A DNA stretch of 64,000 bases from Planctomycetia bacterium (lineage in GTDB: Bacteria; Planctomycetota; Planctomycetia; Pirellulales; PNKZ01): the NCBI GenBank assembly GCA_021413845.1, contig JAIOPP010000067.1, positions 21,314 to 85,313 on the forward strand. Direction: 5' to 3'. Made by a program: the position numbers and the translations under genes. Shown here piece after piece: positions 9,271-17,889 of this stretch. Within the stretch, counting starts at the first letter, position 1; each line of letters opens with the position of its first letter. A model generated the notes under the pieces. That model had not been told where the DNA came from. It did no database searches and worked only from the letters and a program-made list of their open reading frames with translations.

Positions 9271-9888
9271 CTAACGAGTTTGAAACTGACAGCATTCATG
9301 GCCGTCGAGGCGGCATTGCGAGAGCCGCACCGGCGTCTCCAGCAGCTCCGACAACATCATCTTCTCCATCGAGCAAACGCTCCGATCGCGGGCCGCTAGT
9401 TCAGGGTACGGGCAGGCCATCACGGTGAGCACCGGCAAGGCGTTGATCTCGCCGACCGTCGCCGGAACGCGCCGCTCGTCGAGCAATTCCTTCACCGATT
9501 CCAGTCGCGCCAGAGGCGTTGAACCGGTCACTTCCCCGCGGTAAAGCTGTGTGAGGTGGTCGGCCACGCGCTGCAATAGCCCGCGGCGAACTTCTTCATC
9601 TTTCAAGTTCCGTAGCTCGGTCCAAAGCACCTGGGCCAAGTCGGCGTAGTTGTTTCCCGACTGGCGACGGGCCTTGTCGGTAAGCGAGTAGCGGTGTTCC
9701 GGGCGACCGCGACCTTGCGAGTTCTTGATTCGCTGGATAAGCCCTTGCTCCATCAGGCGCGTCAGCCGTTGGCGCACGGCCGTGGCGGTAACTCCGCATT
9801 CCTGAATGAGATCGGCAATGCTCAGCGATTCGCGGCGACCGATGAGGTCGAGCAAGCGAGCGTCGGAGATTTCTTGGGGGCTACTCAT
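9271..9888 (-). CDS. sufR: SufR-like Fe-S-sensing transcriptional repressor
   Basis: The 205-residue product begins with a winged helix-turn-helix (SIADLIQECGVTATAVRQRL, then a wing at NSQGRGRPEHRYSLTDKA). It ends with a cysteine cluster starting at CPYPELAARDRSVC and continuing to CRLDGHECC, spaced C-x12-C-x19-C-x6-C-C. This layout matches SufR, which binds an Fe-S cluster and represses suf genes when the cluster is present. I choose the ATG at 9888 because AGGTAG lies 6 bases upstream; the ATG at 9939 would place a perfect operator-like palindrome (9918-9941) across the start codon. The gene heads the minus-strand nuoB-sufC-sufB-sufD series and diverges from the transporter at 10044. Confidence 0.88.
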   Translation of the reverse strand: MSSPQEISDARLLDLIGRRESLSIADLIQECGVTATAVRQRLTRLMEQGLIQRIKNSQGRGRPEHRYSLTDKARRQSGNNYADLAQVLWTELRNLKDEEVRRGLLQRVADHLTQLYRGEVTGSTPLARLESVKELLDERRVPATVGEINALPVLTVMACPYPELAARDRSVCSMEKMMLSELLETPVRLSQCRLDGHECCQFQTR

Positions 9889-9917
9889 GGCTACCTGCAT
9901 CATACCGGTGGGAAGGG

Positions 9918-9941
9918 TTTTGACAATTGTAAATGTCAAAA
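9918..9941. promoter_or_regulatory. probable SufR operator (perfect 8-bp inverted repeat)
   Basis: The sequence is TTTTGACA, 8 spacer bases, then TGTCAAAA: a perfect dyad centred about 40 bases upstream of the chosen sufR start at 9888. The position and symmetry fit an autoregulatory site for the SufR dimer. It also lies about 100 bases upstream of the divergent transporter at 10044, so it could affect both. Assignment to SufR is inferred from position. I did not see a second copy ahead of nuoB or sufC, which suggests one regulated promoter for the series. Confidence 0.6.
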
Positions 9942-10043
9942 AGAAGGCCGTTCGCGTCGTGAGTCGTAAGTTATTGACAGCTTATGACTTTGCGCGATAG
10001 CCTAGCGGCCGAAACGGCCCTGCTAGCAGGATTTAGGTGCGAG

Positions 10044-11603
10044 ATGGCGAAACCGGAAAGTTGGGGATCGCGAATCGGCGTGATTATGGCCGTGGCCGGG
10101 TCGGCCGTGGGGCTCGGCAACTTCCTCCGCTTTCCGGGCCAAGCGGCTCAAAACGGCGGCGGGGCCTTCATGCTCCCCTACTTCACGGCCCTCTTCCTCT
10201 TGGGCATCCCGCTCTGCTGGGCCGAGTGGACGATGGGGCGCTACGGCGGCGTGCGCGGCTTCAACTCGGCACCCGGCATCTATAGCGTGCTCTGGCGCCG
10301 CCCGATCGCGAAGTATTTCGGCGGGCTGGCGCTCTTGGTCCCGTTGATCATTTACATGTACTACGTGGTCATCGAGTCGTGGTGCTTGGCTTACGCTTGG
10401 CACTATGTGACCGGCGAGCTGATGCTCGGGAGCGATCCGGCCGCTTATTCCGCCTTCTTCGATCGCTTCGTCGGCAAAGAGGCCGATGGGGCCCTGCTCG
10501 GCTCGTCGGGCCGAGGGCTGCTCGCGACGATCGCGATCGTCTTCGCCATGAACTTTCTGTTGATCTACCGCGGCGTGAGCAGCGGCATCGAGCAGTTTTG
10601 CAAATACGCGATGCCGCTGATGGCCGTCTTGGCCGTCGTCGTGCTGGTACGCGTCCTCTCGCTCGGCACGCCCGACCCGGCGCACCCGGAGCGGAACGTG
10701 CTCAATGGGCTCGGCTTCATGTGGAACCCGAACTACGAGGCGCTCCGAAGCCCGAAGACCTGGCTCGCCGCCGCGGGGCAGATCTTCTTCAGCCTCTCCG
10801 TCGGCTTCGGCATCGTCATCAACTACGCGAGCTACTTGAAGAAGAACGACGATGTCGTGCTGAGCGGGCTCACGGCCTCGACGATGAACGAATTCTTCGA
10901 GGTTTGCCTCGGCGGGCTTATCACGTTGCCGGCCGCCTTCGTGTTCCTCGGCGCCTCGCTCGGCACGATGACGACCTTCGGGCTCGGCTTTCAGGCTTTG
11001 CCGAACGTGTTTGCGGCGATGCCCGGCGGCCGAGTGTTCGGAGCGCTTTGGTTTTTCATGCTCTTCCTCGCCGCCATTACGAGCAGCATCGCGATGTTGC
11101 AACCGGTGATCGCGTTCTTCGAGGAAGGGCTCGGGCTCAAGCGGCGTTCGTCGGTGGCTCTGCTCGCGGCGCTGACAGGAATCGGCTGCGGATTCGTCGT
11201 CTATTTCTCAAAGGGAATGGAAGCGCTCGACACGCTCGACTTTTGGGTCGGCAGCTTTCTCATCGTCTGCCTCGCGTTCTTTCAGGCGATTCTCTTCGGC
11301 TGGATCTTCGGCGTCGAGCGCGGCACGGAAGAAGCCCATCGGGGAGCGCACATGCGGATTCCGAAGTTCGTACAATGGATATTGAAATACGTTGCGCCGG
11401 TTTATCTCGGGGCGATGCTGATCGCGTTCCTCTTGGAAGACGTGCCGGCGTATGCTGCGAAAATCGGTGGCAGCCCGGTCGCGCAGCTGAGCATCGCAGT
11501 CGTCGCGGCGATCGGGTTGCTGCTCACCGTGATGATCGCCGTGGCAAGCAAGCGTTGGAAAGCCGAAGGTCGTCTCGATCGAGCGTCGCGTACTACGGAG
11601 TGA
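10044..11603 (+). CDS. sodium-dependent transporter of the NSS/SNF family
   Basis: The 519-residue integral membrane protein begins [20 protein letters not shown] and continues with [22 protein letters not shown], the TM1 sodium- and substrate-binding signature of neurotransmitter:sodium symporters. About 11-12 hydrophobic segments follow, including the TM6-like [21 protein letters not shown] start at the ATG at 10044, which has AGGTG 5 bases upstream, not at 9984. The family imports amino acids with sodium; the substrate here is unknown. A 54-residue membrane protein follows after 8 bases and resembles the MetS small subunit of methionine/alanine NSS importers, so an amino acid such as methionine or alanine is a reasonable guess. 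Confidence 0.93.
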   Translation: MAKPESWGSRIGVIMAVAGSAVGLGNFLRFPGQAAQNGGGAFMLPYFTALFLLGIPLCWAEWTMGRYGGVRGFNSAPGIYSVLWRRPIAKYFGGLALLVPLIIYMYYVVIESWCLAYAWHYVTGELMLGSDPAAYSAFFDRFVGKEADGALLGSSGRGLLATIAIVFAMNFLLIYRGVSSGIEQFCKYAMPLMAVLAVVVLVRVLSLGTPDPAHPERNVLNGLGFMWNPNYEALRSPKTWLAAAGQIFFSLSVGFGIVINYASYLKKNDDVVLSGLTASTMNEFFEVCLGGLITLPAAFVFLGASLGTMTTFGLGFQALPNVFAAMPGGRVFGALWFFMLFLAAITSSIAMLQPVIAFFEEGLGLKRRSSVALLAALTGIGCGFVVYFSKGMEALDTLDFWVGSFLIVCLAFFQAILFGWIFGVERGTEEAHRGAHMRIPKFVQWILKYVAPVYLGAMLIAFLLEDVPAYAAKIGGSPVAQLSIAVVAAIGLLLTVMIAVASKRWKAEGRLDRASRTTE

Positions 11604-11611
11604 GGTCGCAG

Positions 11612-11776
11612 ATGAATGCTGCCGGGTGGGTGATTATGATCGTGTCCGTGACGACCGTGTTCGTCGGTTGTGCTTACTGCGTTTATCGCGTACTAGCGCT
11701 GCCGCCGCTCGACGCCGAGGCTCATCTGCACGCCCCGCTGGAGATCGATTCCGGCAAGCAGTCCGCTCGCGATTGA
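11612..11776 (+). CDS. MetS-like small subunit of the NSS transporter
   Basis: This 54-residue protein has one N-terminal hydrophobic segment (GWVIMIVSVTTVFVGCAYCV) followed by a short acidic tail. It starts 8 bases after the transporter stop codon with AGG about 8 bases upstream. Single-span proteins of about this size and position are encoded next to NSS-type methionine/alanine importers and are needed for their activity (MetP/MetS). I infer the same role here from size, topology and position, because the tail is not conserved enough to decide by eye. Confidence 0.68.
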   Translation: MNAAGWVIMIVSVTTVFVGCAYCVYRVLALPPLDAEAHLHAPLEIDSGKQSARD

Positions 11777-11832
11777 AGTTCGTTTTCGCTCCGGCTTATC
11801 TTTCTCCGGCTCATAATTAAGGAGCAGCTCGC

Positions 11833-12261
11833 ATGCCCTGGCTTCCAAAGAAGTTCGTCGTCGTTCCGGTCGACTTTTCCGATGAATCGTTCGCCGCCAT
11901 TCAGACGGCGTTGCAATTCGTGGAAGAGCCGGCGCAGTTGCATGTGCTCAACGTGTTGCCTCTGATCGAGCCGTCGGATCCGGAGTATCTGTGGACTTCG
12001 GCCGATGCCCCCGCGCGGGAGATGCACGCCGTGCAGGCGCTCAACGAGCGACTCGCCGCGCTGAAGATCACCGGCGTAAGCATCCACACGGCCGTCGGCG
12101 ATCCCGGGCACAAAGTGGCCGACTTCGCCGCCGAAAACCACGCGGAGCTGATCATCTTGCCGTCGCACGGACGAACCGGCATCAGCCGACTACTGATCGG
12201 CTCGACGGCCGAGCGGGTCGTTCGACTGGCACACTGCCCGGTTCTAGTCCTGCGGAAATAG
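11833..12261 (+). CDS. universal stress protein (UspA family)
   Basis: The 142-residue protein is a single Usp domain. VVVPVDFSDESFAAIQTAL forms the first strand and helix, and the C-terminal GRTGISRLLIGSTAERVVRL matches the G-2x-G-9x-G-S ATP-binding motif, so this belongs to the ATP-binding Usp group. A GGAG sequence lies 9 bases before the ATG. Such proteins act in the cytoplasm in stress survival. Its last 80 bases overlap the 3' end of the dihydrouridine synthase gene on the other strand. It may be co-transcribed with the transporter upstream, as the gap is only 56 bases. Confidence 0.93.
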   Translation: MPWLPKKFVVVPVDFSDESFAAIQTALQFVEEPAQLHVLNVLPLIEPSDPEYLWTSADAPAREMHAVQALNERLAALKITGVSIHTAVGDPGHKVADFAAENHAELIILPSHGRTGISRLLIGSTAERVVRLAHCPVLVLRK

Positions 12262-13363
12262 GGGCCGACAGCCGTTCGTCGGTCGGCACGGGATCCGTAT
12301 CGCGCGGGAAATAGTTCTCGACGATTTCGTAGAACTCGGCCGGAGTGGAAACCTTGGCCGCGTAGGTGCGGAAACTCCGTGCTCCGCGCCGGCCTTGCGC
12401 ATAGCAGCAGGCGAACTTGCGCATCAGGAACGTCCCCTTCTCGCTGCCGAAGCGGCGCAGGACGAGCTCGAAGTGATGCAGCAGGATTTTGCGTTGTTCT
12501 TCCAGCGATGGGTCGCTCGGCACCGGCTCGCCGCGCAGCGCGATCGCCGACTGTTGAAACAACCACGGCTTGCCGAGCGCGGCTCGCGCGATCATCACGC
12601 CGTCGACGTCGTACCGCTCGAACGCCGCAACGACTTTCTCGGCCGAGTCGATATCGCCGTTGCCGATGAGCGGGATCCGTTTCAGATGCGGCTTGATCGC
12701 GGAGATCAGGCTCCAATCGGCGGCGCCGCTGAAGAAATCGGCGGCGACTCGGCCGTGGCAAGTGAGTGCCGAGGCGCCGGCCCCTTCGACGACCTGCGCC
12801 ACGTCGATCGCGTTGATGCAGTCGCGCGCGCAGCCGAGACGGATCTTCGCCGTCACCGGCACCGGCGCGCAAGCGGCGACGACCCGTTCGATGATCCGGC
12901 CGATCCGGTCGGGATCGCGCAGTAGATACGAACCGCTATGCGCATCCTTCGTGATCTGCTTCACCGGGCAGCCGAAATTGATATCGACGACCGACACCTT
13001 GAACTCATGCGCCAGCCGCGAGCCGACTTGCGCGAGCGTCGCAGGATCGTTGTCCCAGATCTGCACGGCGAGCGGACGGGCTTCGTCCTTCACCCCCCAG
13101 AGCCGATCGGGAAACTCGCTGTGGTTCTCTTCGATCGCGATAAAGCCGCGCGCGCTGATCATCTCGGTAGCTTGCAGGCCTGCGCCGCCGAATTCGCGCA
13201 CGACTTGGCGATAGACGTAGTTCGTGAAGCCGGCCATCGGGGCTTGTAAGATCGGCGGATCGATCGTGAGGGGCCCGATCTTCAGCGGCTTGACTTCCGA
13301 CAACGCCCGGCGCGGCTTTTCGGGAGCGGTCTCGACGGCGGAAAATTCAGTGCTCATATCCAC
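12182..13363 (-). CDS. tRNA-dihydrouridine synthase (DusB-like)
   Basis: The 393-residue protein is an FMN-dependent TIM-barrel enzyme. It has LQAPMAGFTNYVYRQVVREF (FMN binding), the catalytic cysteine in VDINFGCPVKQITK, the phosphate-binding GNGDIDSAEKVV and DGVMIARAALGKPW. It reduces specific uridines in tRNA D-loops with NADPH. An extra C-terminal tail of about 45 residues beyond the helical domain (from about PRDTDPVPTDE) is not typical. The start is the ATG at 13363 or at 13357 (MSTEF). The gene is convergent with the usp gene and overlaps it by 80 bases. Confidence 0.94.
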   Translation of the reverse strand: MDMSTEFSAVETAPEKPRRALSEVKPLKIGPLTIDPPILQAPMAGFTNYVYRQVVREFGGAGLQATEMISARGFIAIEENHSEFPDRLWGVKDEARPLAVQIWDNDPATLAQVGSRLAHEFKVSVVDINFGCPVKQITKDAHSGSYLLRDPDRIGRIIERVVAACAPVPVTAKIRLGCARDCINAIDVAQVVEGAGASALTCHGRVAADFFSGAADWSLISAIKPHLKRIPLIGNGDIDSAEKVVAAFERYDVDGVMIARAALGKPWLFQQSAIALRGEPVPSDPSLEEQRKILLHHFELVLRRFGSEKGTFLMRKFACCYAQGRRGARSFRTYAAKVSTPAEFYEIVENYFPRDTDPVPTDERLSAPISAGLEPGSVPVERPARPSSRSVVG

Positions 13364-13382
13364 GTTCGTCGGCCGCTTCGTA

Positions 13383-13520
13383 ACCCTTCTCCCGACGGGA
13401 GAAGGTGGCCGAAGGCCGGATGAGGGGCATAGTTCTTCCAGGACGCGGGCTGCATCCCGCTTCGTAGTCGCCCCTCATCCGTCGGCTGCGCCGCCACCTT
13501 CTCCCGACGGGAGAAGGGTT
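13383..13520. repeat. paired inverted dispersed repeat (CCCTTCTCCC type)
   Basis: Two facing copies of a roughly 45-base element, CCCTTCTCCCGACGGGAGAAGG then GTGGCCGAAGGCCGGATGAGGGGC, lie at 13384-13427 and in reverse at 13471-13518, with a 43-base spacer. Each copy contains its own hairpin (CTTCTCCCgacGGGAGAAG). The same paired form occurs at 27163-27271 and a single copy at 55031-55076. The copies sit between genes, here between dus and the TolC-like gene, and have REP/BIME-like organisation. Confidence 0.8.
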
Positions 13521-13546
13521 GAATGCGGCGCTCCGCTGGAGCGGGG

Positions 13547-16348
13547 CTAGCGGCGCGCCGTCGTGCGGTTCACGACCAGCGCCCCGACCAGGGCATCGCG
13601 CGGCGCGCTTCCGGGAAGCACCGCCAACGCATACTCGGCAATGTCCAGATTATAGCGGGTCACCGTCGCCAGCAAGTCGTGCGTCGTCCGAGCTTCGCGC
13701 GAGAGAGCGTTTAAGGCCGTGGCGACGGTCGTTTGGCCGGCGGCATACTTTTGCAATACCTGATCCGAAGCCGCATCGGCCGACGTTACGGCATCGGCTC
13801 GCAGCAGCATCGTTTCATGCAAAACCGGAATCCGCTCGGCCGCTTCTTGCAGTCGGGGCGACTTCGCCGAGCCGGCGGGCAGCCCTTCCAGTTGGGTCTT
13901 ATAGCTCCCCGCGTGCGGCAACGTCGAAGGAATGATCCACGCCGAGTCGAGCGGGCGACGGGCGTCGTTCGTCAGGTTCCATTGCGCGATCGCCAGGTCG
14001 GCCATCGTCGAGAGGCGATTCGCTTCGACCGACAGTTTCGCGGCGCGGATTTGCAGCATCGCGATGCTCCCGGCAGGCTTGTCGCGAAATTGCAGCGCCG
14101 ATTGCCCGAGCGCGTCGAGTCGTTCGAGCTTTTGCGTCCAAACTCGATAGCGGGTCGCATACTCGGCGGTTCGCCAATAGGCCTGAATGATCTCGCGTCG
14201 ATGCGACGGCTCCGAGCCGGTCATGCATTCGTCGAGCGTGGCGGCGTGGAATTGATTCGCCGGCAATGCGCGGGTGCCGTGCAGCAACTCGACGAGCTCT
14301 TGCGTCCGTCGCGCGGCGGGGAGTTGCGTGAGTTGGGTGTAGTATCCAGCCGGCTCGACTTCGGGATCGAACCGCATCTCGCCGGTCTTTGCTTCGACCG
14401 GCGAGGCCTTGATCGATTCTAACGCTGTTGATTCTGCCCCGATGAGCGTGCCGGTGCGCGGTTCGCTCAGTAGCGGCGCGGTCGCTGCCGGAGCGCCGGC
14501 CGTGTTCTCCGGCTTCGGCTTCTTTTTCGGATGCGTGCCCGAGGAATAGGGCGACTGCGGATTGAGCGGCTGGGCTTCGTGTTGCACATAGTCCGGCAGT
14601 TGCCGCGGTGCGCGCTGCGCGTCGAAGTCTTCCGTCGGCAGTCGATTGACTTTGAACTTCAGCGGCGCGTCGCCGGCCGGCTTTTGCGGCGGAGCGAGCG
14701 TCGGCTCGCCGCGCACCGGTGCGGCTGCGCCGGAGTTCGGGAACGGCGACGGCGGGCCCGGCATCGGCATCGCCGCAGGAACGGGCTGAAAGAAACTCGG
14801 CGGCACGCCGACGGTCGGCAGCGCTTGGGGGATCGGTGTTTGCGGAATCACTGTTTGCGGCATCGCCACGGGCAGATCACGCGCTGGAGGAACCGGCGCA
14901 CCGGCGCTCGTCTCATCGACGTTCGCGATCGGCAGCGTCGCCGACATCAGGTTGATCGTGCTCGGCTTCGTCGCGGCTTGCGGTGGGAGGAGCGTCGGCT
15001 CCGCCGCCGGCAGTTCCGTCGCACGTGCCGCGGGTTCCGAGTTCGAGAACGCTTCTGCGGAGATCGTGTTGCCGAACTCGTCGACGTAGGTCACTTGCTC
15101 GATCTCGCCGCCGCTATTGGGAACGATGGCTCGTCCGAGCTTCGGCGTATGCGAGTTCTTAATCAACATGCCGACGAGCGTCTCGCGGCTCGTGCCGTCG
15201 GGAGCGCTGGTCAGAGCGTATTCGGCGATCTCTTCGTTGTAGCGCCGCACGGCCCCGATGAACTCGCTGCGTCGTTCGCGCAGTTCTTCCACGGCGATGA
15301 AGACGTCGTCGACTTCGAGTTGTCCTTTGCGATAGGCGTCGAACGCGGCATCGTAAGCGTCTTGCGAGGCCCACACCGTTTCGGCTCGCATCGCGATAAT
15401 TTCGCGCCAGAGCGGCAACGTGCGGTTCAGCAAGTAGGCCCGAGCCGGAGGGGTTCGTTGCGCATAGACCTTCTCGAAGTGGGTGTTGTAGACGCCGACA
15501 TGCGGCAAGTCACGCGGCAGCGGTTGCCGATTCGCCGTCGGCAACGAGGCCCGATCGGCGAGTTCGTGCTGTGTGGCGGCCAGCCGCAGCTCTGCTTCGC
15601 GCCGGCGAGCTTGCGCTTCGGCGTAGCGCGACGTGGTTTCCGTTTTGGCTCGTTGTAGGTCGGGCCCCTTTTCGACACTGTCGATCACTTCGCTGAGCAA
15701 CTTGAGAAACTGCGTTTGTTGCCAAGCGAAGTGATAGTCGGCGACATCGGCCGTTAGTTTCCAGTAGGTGCGTACGGCATCGATCTGCCGCCGCCGATCG
15801 CCGACGTAGCCGAACAACTCATCGAGCGACGTCGTCCGGCCAGGGAGCGCGAGCGACTTCGGCAACACCAGCGACTCGCGCACTAAGTCCCCTGCCCCGG
15901 ACTTGTCTTCGTTTTGCGCGGGCGGTGCCGAGGCAGCGTTGTTCGAAGCGGGAACGGTTTCGTAAGTCGGCGTGGAGTAGCCGGGCTGCGCGTTGTTGGA
16001 GAATGAGTTCTTCGGGAGCGTGTTGCTCGGCAGTGTATTACTGGGCAGCGCAGTGTTTATCGGCGGAGTATTAGGTGCCGCGTAGCCTGACGGAGCTGCG
16101 TAGTTCGGCGTGGTCGGCGCTTGGGGTTGTTGCGTTTGTGCGTAACGTTCCGTCGGCGCGCCGGCCGGGCGATCGGCGAAGCTCGGCGGCGGCTGCATCG
16201 GTTGTCCGTTTGCAGGCGCGGCACCGTAGCCGGGACGCGCAGAAAGAGGAGCCCCGGCCGTGGGAATCGGCGGCGAAGGGGCTCCGAGCGAATCGACCGA
16301 AGTTTGGCCGATCAGACTCCACATCATTACGAACGACACGACATCCAT
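13547..16348 (-). CDS. large secreted TolC-like coiled-coil protein with internal duplication
   Basis: The 933-residue product starts with a hydrophobic segment (VVSFVMMWSLIGQTS), then about 150 residues rich in Pro, Ala, Asn and Thr. The rest holds two related helical halves separated by a Pro-rich linker. The first half runs from about residue 170 to 400 (YWKLTADVADYHF ... YNEEIAEYALTSAP...RETLVGMLI). The second runs from about 695 to 930 (YWRTAEYATRYRV ... YNLDIAEYALAVLP...RDALVGALV). The long helices and the RYNxxIAEYAL ending recall outer-membrane efflux (TolC) proteins, in which two helical repeats form one protomer. Function is unknown; envelope location is inferred. It stands alone on the minus strand. 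Confidence 0.75.
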   Translation of the reverse strand: MDVVSFVMMWSLIGQTSVDSLGAPSPPIPTAGAPLSARPGYGAAPANGQPMQPPPSFADRPAGAPTERYAQTQQPQAPTTPNYAAPSGYAAPNTPPINTALPSNTLPSNTLPKNSFSNNAQPGYSTPTYETVPASNNAASAPPAQNEDKSGAGDLVRESLVLPKSLALPGRTTSLDELFGYVGDRRRQIDAVRTYWKLTADVADYHFAWQQTQFLKLLSEVIDSVEKGPDLQRAKTETTSRYAEAQARRREAELRLAATQHELADRASLPTANRQPLPRDLPHVGVYNTHFEKVYAQRTPPARAYLLNRTLPLWREIIAMRAETVWASQDAYDAAFDAYRKGQLEVDDVFIAVEELRERRSEFIGAVRRYNEEIAEYALTSAPDGTSRETLVGMLIKNSHTPKLGRAIVPNSGGEIEQVTYVDEFGNTISAEAFSNSEPAARATELPAAEPTLLPPQAATKPSTINLMSATLPIANVDETSAGAPVPPARDLPVAMPQTVIPQTPIPQALPTVGVPPSFFQPVPAAMPMPGPPSPFPNSGAAAPVRGEPTLAPPQKPAGDAPLKFKVNRLPTEDFDAQRAPRQLPDYVQHEAQPLNPQSPYSSGTHPKKKPKPENTAGAPAATAPLLSEPRTGTLIGAESTALESIKASPVEAKTGEMRFDPEVEPAGYYTQLTQLPAARRTQELVELLHGTRALPANQFHAATLDECMTGSEPSHRREIIQAYWRTAEYATRYRVWTQKLERLDALGQSALQFRDKPAGSIAMLQIRAAKLSVEANRLSTMADLAIAQWNLTNDARRPLDSAWIIPSTLPHAGSYKTQLEGLPAGSAKSPRLQEAAERIPVLHETMLLRADAVTSADAASDQVLQKYAAGQTTVATALNALSREARTTHDLLATVTRYNLDIAEYALAVLPGSAPRDALVGALVVNRTTARR

Positions 16349-16532
16349 GACGATTCCCCCGATACGAATCCTTTCGTAACGAGGGTAAGTTGACCTTTCG
16401 CGACGTTTGAGTCAATCTCGACCGCCGATGGCGCGAGACGTCGTGCTTCGTCGATGTTCGCGCTCGCATTGCTAGCGTCGCGGTGCGTGGTAGACTGCGA
16501 CGAGATTCTCTTTCGTTGAGTTCATTGCGTTT

Positions 16533-17162
16533 ATGAAGCGCTTGCTTAACTTCGTCGCGCTCGTCGGTTTCTCCGCGATTTCGCTGGCGGCGGTAGTGCG
16601 CGTCGTGCGAACTGAGCTGGCACCGCAAGACCCTTTCGACCACGCGGCGCTCGAAGCGTGGCTGATTGGCGGCGAGGCCGGAGCGGAAGATGTCGCGCTC
16701 GCTACGCCGAAGGCGCGCCGTGCGGCCAGGTTGCTCGAGCGCGACTTTCACGACGATTTCGATTGGCGGCCGTTTTACGAGCAACTCGACCCTGCCGCGC
16801 GGGATCGCTTCAATGCCCACGTCGCGGCCCTCGGGCTGCTTCTCTTCGAGCAACGAGCCGAGCGGTACGCGTCGCTGCCGCGGCACGATCGCGAGCGCTA
16901 TCTCGACGGCCAACTCAACGACTTCGCCCATTGGTACCTCTTCGCTCCCGACGGCCGCAAGATCCAAGGGATCGAACTTTTTCAATCGAGCGCATTCGCG
17001 TCGACCTTGCGCGCCGAAAAGTCGAGCAACGAGCAAAAAGGTTCACCTGCGCTACGGAGCGCATCGGCGGCGTTGTTACGCGATTTGCAAGCGCGCGTCG
17101 TTTCCCGAGCGCTGCAAAGATTCGTTCCCTCGGCTCGCGAGAAGAAACGGAGAGAAGATTAA
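16533..17162 (+). CDS. hypothetical protein with N-terminal membrane anchor
   Basis: The 209-residue product begins MKRLLNFVALVGFSAISLAA, a signal anchor or uncleaved signal peptide, and the rest is charged and helical (FYEQLDPAARDRFNAHVAAL, RHDRERYLDGQLNDFAHWY). I recognise no family. The C-terminus is very basic (SAREKKRRED). It is convergent with mfnB, whose stop lies 20 bases beyond. It is probably a periplasmic or inner-membrane protein. Confidence 0.6.
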   Translation: MKRLLNFVALVGFSAISLAAVVRVVRTELAPQDPFDHAALEAWLIGGEAGAEDVALATPKARRAARLLERDFHDDFDWRPFYEQLDPAARDRFNAHVAALGLLLFEQRAERYASLPRHDRERYLDGQLNDFAHWYLFAPDGRKIQGIELFQSSAFASTLRAEKSSNEQKGSPALRSASAALLRDLQARVVSRALQRFVPSAREKKRRED

Positions 17163-17181
17163 GCGAGCACGATAGCTTCGC

Positions 17182-17889
17182 TTAACGGCGGACCGTGAGT
17201 TGCGGTAGCAGTGCGCGAATGGCGCGAATGCGGTCGGCAGCGATCTTCGCGGTTCGGCCCCCTTGGCAAGCCGCGCCCCGAACGGCGACGTAATCCGCTC
17301 CGCAATCGACGACCGTGCGGATCGTTTCCAATGTCAAGCCTCCGCCGACGACGGCGAGCATTCCTCGTGCCTGAACCTCGACGACGAATCGACGCAGCCG
17401 CTCGACGTTCCAATGGTCGAGCAACGTCCGGCCGTCTTTCACTCCGGTGTCGACCAGCACGGCGCGGGCTTCGAGCGAGATCGCTTCCGCGACGATCTCG
17501 TCGGTTTCCGGTGCGGCCGTGGCATCGGCGTCGGCATACGCGACCGCTACGAAGTCGACGCCGGCGGGTAAGCTGCGCCGCCACGTGCGCAACTGGGCGG
17601 GCCATTCCGTGCGTGTGCGGCAGCCGGCGAGGCCGACTTTGACGAACGCGATCCCCTCGGGCACATTCGGCAACGCATCGGCGAGCTCGCCGAGCGCCAT
17701 GCTCAGCGGAACGTGGCGCCGTTCGCCGTGGCTCTCGTCGCGCAGCCGTACGATCTCGGCGGCGGTTTGGAAATCGACCGCACCGAGCGCTCCGCGCGTC
17801 GGTTCTTTCAGATCGATCAGGTCGACGCCGGCTTCGAGCGCGATCCGGGCTTCCTCGACGTCGCGTACGCTGACCAAGAGCCGCGTCAC
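17182..17889 (-). CDS. mfnB: (5-formylfuran-3-yl)methyl phosphate synthase (MfnB, DUF556)
   Basis: The 235-residue protein begins VTRLLVSVRDVEEARIALEAG and has the MfnB signatures DLIDLKEPTRGALGA, with a catalytic-type lysine, and VDTGVKDGRTLLD, with a second one, on a TIM-barrel pattern ending CGADYVAVRGAAC. MfnB condenses two glyceraldehyde-3-phosphate molecules into the furan precursor of methanofuran. In bacteria it is found with the H4MPT C1 pathway. I start at the GTG at 17889, which overlaps the stop of the upstream gene as GTGA. An in-frame extension to 18366 exists but reads as the shadow of that upstream gene. It is unlinked to the ATP-grasp/H4MPT fusion gene at position 1. Confidence 0.85.
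   Translation of the reverse strand: MTRLLVSVRDVEEARIALEAGVDLIDLKEPTRGALGAVDFQTAAEIVRLRDESHGERRHVPLSMALGELADALPNVPEGIAFVKVGLAGCRTRTEWPAQLRTWRRSLPAGVDFVAVAYADADATAAPETDEIVAEAISLEARAVLVDTGVKDGRTLLDHWNVERLRRFVVEVQARGMLAVVGGGLTLETIRTVVDCGADYVAVRGAACQGGRTAKIAADRIRAIRALLPQLTVRR

Noticed and set aside
10023..11102. Minus-strand ORF of 359 residues
   Set aside because: Antisense to the sodium-dependent transporter, whose membrane spans and motifs are clear. His/Arg/Glu-rich mirror composition.
13383..13520. Possible CRISPR array or terminator at the paired repeat
   Set aside because: Only two facing copies with no regular spacers; the same pair recurs elsewhere, so it is a dispersed repeat.
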